Shown one piece after another: positions 62,510 through 64,000 of a stretch of 64,000 bases of DNA. Origin of the DNA: Verrucomicrobiales bacterium. Its GTDB lineage: Bacteria; Verrucomicrobiota; Verrucomicrobiia; Verrucomicrobiales; DEV007. Both the position numbers and the translations under genes were made by a program. The DNA is taken from assembly GCA_029213065.1 (NCBI GenBank), contig JARGPH010000009.1, positions 43,610-107,609 on the forward strand, in the 5' to 3' direction. The notes below the pieces were generated by a model. The model saw only the letters and a program-made list of their open reading frames with translations, did no database searches and was not told where the DNA came from. Numbering within the stretch: position 1 is the first letter of the stretch; every line of letters starts with the position of its first letter.

Positions 62510-62932
62510 TCAGGAGTTCCGCTGACGGCGGTATTCGTAGAGAGCCATCGCGGTGGCAGATGACACGTTGAAGCTGTGGGGGAGACCGTAGACGGGGATT
62601 TCGATGACGTCGTCGAGCTCGGCGAGGATATCGTCGGGGATCCCGAGTCGTTCGTTTCCAATTACGAGAACGGTTTTCTCGGGAAAGGTGAAGTGATTCA
62701 GGTTGTGGGAGTGGCTCGTCTGTTCAAGACCGACGAGACGATAGCCTTCCTCGCGGAACCCCCGTAGAACCGGGGCGAGAGTGCGGCGGACTTCAACGGA
62801 AAGCTCGTCGGCTCCGTCCCTCGCGATTTTTTTGATCAGCTTCGCATTACCTGTAAGGATCAATCTCGAGACGCCGCTGGCGCTCGCGGTTCGGGCGATT
62901 CCCGATATGTTAACATTGCTCCGCATCGGCAC
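62510..62932 (-). CDS. TrmH/SpoU-family RNA 2'-O-methyltransferase
   Basis: The knotted SAM-binding motifs are NERLGIPDDILAELDDVIEIP and FNVSSATAMALYEYR. From the first ATG (62932) the protein is 140 residues, short for the family. The reading frame stays open for 36 further codons to a stop at about 63043 and encodes GELIVACVPMRSNVNISG, which covers the usual first beta strand. No ATG or TTG start exists there; GTG 62938 adds only two residues. Translation therefore may begin at a non-standard codon, or the N-terminus is lost. The substrate is a tRNA or rRNA. Confidence 0.8.
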   Translation of the reverse strand: MPMRSNVNISGIARTASASGVSRLILTGNAKLIKKIARDGADELSVEVRRTLAPVLRGFREEGYRLVGLEQTSHSHNLNHFTFPEKTVLVIGNERLGIPDDILAELDDVIEIPVYGLPHSFNVSSATAMALYEYRRQRNS

Positions 62933-63133
62933 ACAAGCGACGATCAGTTCGCCGGGTTGGGGCGCACTTGAACCGGGCTTGTGCCGTTCCTGTTCAAAAG
63001 GAGCGTTGGATTGAGAATCAGTCAGGTTTTCAACTTAGCTTAACCCGGCTTGCGGTCGAGACTTTGTTCTGCTCCTTTTTACCAGCTGTGGGAGTAGGGG
63101 AATTCGTGAGGATTTTCCAGCCCCGGGGGCCAA

Positions 63134-63964
63134 TTACGATTCAATCTTCCAGAGTCGTTCGGCCTCCCGCTTCCGGTCCACGTCGAAAAAAGTGTCGAGC
63201 TGCGACCGGTAGGCATTCGCGGCTTCTGCGGTCCGGGATGTTTCCTTGAGGCTGCAGTTGCTCAGTTCATGGCAGCTCATTCGCCGGGTGACCGCAGGCG
63301 GGTGGCGCCACTGGTTCTCAAGTTCTTCGATCACTTGATCCTGATCCTCTGCTTCGAGGAGTTGGTCGACATACTTGGCAAGAAAGAAGGCGTCTTCAAA
63401 GTCCGGCCAGCTTAGTTCGTGAATCTGAACCGGGAGTGCAATTCCCAGTTGGGCGACCCGCAGTTGAAAGGCTCCCGCTACCGATGCGTAGGGGTAGTCT
63501 TCGTAGAATCGAAGAGGTGGCACATCGCCTTCGAGAGAGGTGATCGCTTCGTGGATGAGGAGGTGGTCGATATGGGTACCAACTCCGAGAGGAGCGATGA
63601 TCTCGACGGGGGCGAAATGAACGAGTAGTGATTGGAGTTCTTCTTTGATTCGCACAAGGGTTTCCGGATCGGAGTCCGGTTCGCTCAAGACGATTTGAGG
63701 AAAGGTTTTGAATCCCGGCTCGCGAGAGGGGGCGTCAATCAATCCGACCGAATGGCCTTTCACACCGAGCAGGGAGAGGGCTTCGTTGTTTTCTGCGTTG
63801 CGGGTGTCGTAGAGGTCCCCGGCGGTTTTCGATTGATCACCTTCGGTGAAAAAGGTGGCGACGATGGCCTCTCTTCCCTTTTTGGATTCGCGGAGAAGGT
63901 TGAGGGGGCACGAGAAAACGACGTCGTCGAAGTGCGGCGAAAGATAGAGGACGGTATCGCTCAT
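63134..63964 (-). CDS. PIG-L/LmbE family deacetylase
   Basis: A 276-residue zinc-dependent deacetylase. The first motif is SPHFDDVVFSC (HxDD-type metal site, near residue 10), and the second is THIDHLLIH. Family members remove acetyl groups from N-acetylglucosaminyl or related sugars. The ATG at 63964 forms an ATGA overlap with a gene that continues past the right edge, so it is the downstream part of an operon. Confidence 0.85.
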   Translation of the reverse strand: MSDTVLYLSPHFDDVVFSCPLNLLRESKKGREAIVATFFTEGDQSKTAGDLYDTRNAENNEALSLLGVKGHSVGLIDAPSREPGFKTFPQIVLSEPDSDPETLVRIKEELQSLLVHFAPVEIIAPLGVGTHIDHLLIHEAITSLEGDVPPLRFYEDYPYASVAGAFQLRVAQLGIALPVQIHELSWPDFEDAFFLAKYVDQLLEAEDQDQVIEELENQWRHPPAVTRRMSCHELSNCSLKETSRTAEAANAYRSQLDTFFDVDRKREAERLWKIES

Positions 63965-64000
63965 CGCCGGTGCTCGAGGATGCAGGCTCCGGTTCCGAAG
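63961..64000 (-). CDS. C-terminal end of an upstream gene (partial)
   Basis: On the minus strand a frame ending FGTGACILEHRR and TGA at 63963-63961 overlaps the PIG-L start in ATGA. Only about 12 residues are visible, so the product cannot be named. The overlap is typical of translationally coupled genes in this region. Confidence 0.35.
   Translation of the reverse strand, partial: FGTGACILEHRR

Overview
This 64 kb window is chromosomal DNA, probably from a member of the Verrucomicrobiota. The evidence is the four-gene Verru_Chthon-type pseudopilin cassette, a DUF1080 lipoprotein, a secreted sulfatase, a secreted SHD1-domain protein, a C-terminal cytochrome c protein of the kind common in the PVC group, and paired AraC regulators in a GC-rich background. 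No rRNA gene is present, so no finer placement is offered.

Layout. 1-6207: end of a YyaL/DUF255 gene, a DEAD-box RNA helicase with an RGG tail, an orphan receiver protein, a three-gene membrane operon resembling yqjD-yqjE-yqjK, and an exported protein. 6444-14932: O-antigen-ligase-like protein, metallo-beta-lactamase-fold hydrolase, APH-type sugar kinase, RecQ, exported HExxH protein, Gfo/Idh/MocA oxidoreductase. 15191-16454: two membrane proteins behind a duplicated leader. 16654-19164: a small integron cassette array read on the minus strand, with three cassettes (Abi-alpha-like protein, ankyrin-repeat protein, small LRR-like protein). An attC site in it carries an ORF-less group II intron of the class C/attC type. 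No integrase lies in the window. 19468-25684: a small membrane protein preceded by a second copy of a 35-bp element, TauE/SafE permease, M23 peptidase, TruA, AraC regulator, TyrS and FolP.

25701-32238: a minus-strand operon of four pseudopilin-like proteins (D, B, C and the very large A) with 1-4 bp overlaps, followed by an exported protein. 32425-34502: HflK and HflC. 34609-37671: SWIM-Snf2 helicase. Then tRNA-Leu(UAG), a SufU-like scaffold, an outer-membrane beta-helix protein, LysA, a ferredoxin-MetF-peptidylprolyl isomerase operon, a sulfatase, a small exported protein and a HerA/DUF87-type ATPase. 49841-55443: exported agmatine-deiminase-like protein, OsmC, a three-gene set (esterase, phosphodiesterase, DUF2064 transferase) and ClpX. 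55656-64000: ThrC and homoserine dehydrogenase, DUF1080 lipoprotein, tRNA-Phe(GAA), AraC regulator, an exported cytochrome c protein with an internal duplication, TrmH-type methyltransferase, PIG-L deacetylase, and the last codons of another gene.

Most of the window is core metabolism and envelope biology. The accessory segment is 16.6-20.0 kb. The attC sites, the matching core sequences of each cassette and the exact TTGT/T insertion of the intron fit each other base by base. This is the strongest candidate for something unusual.
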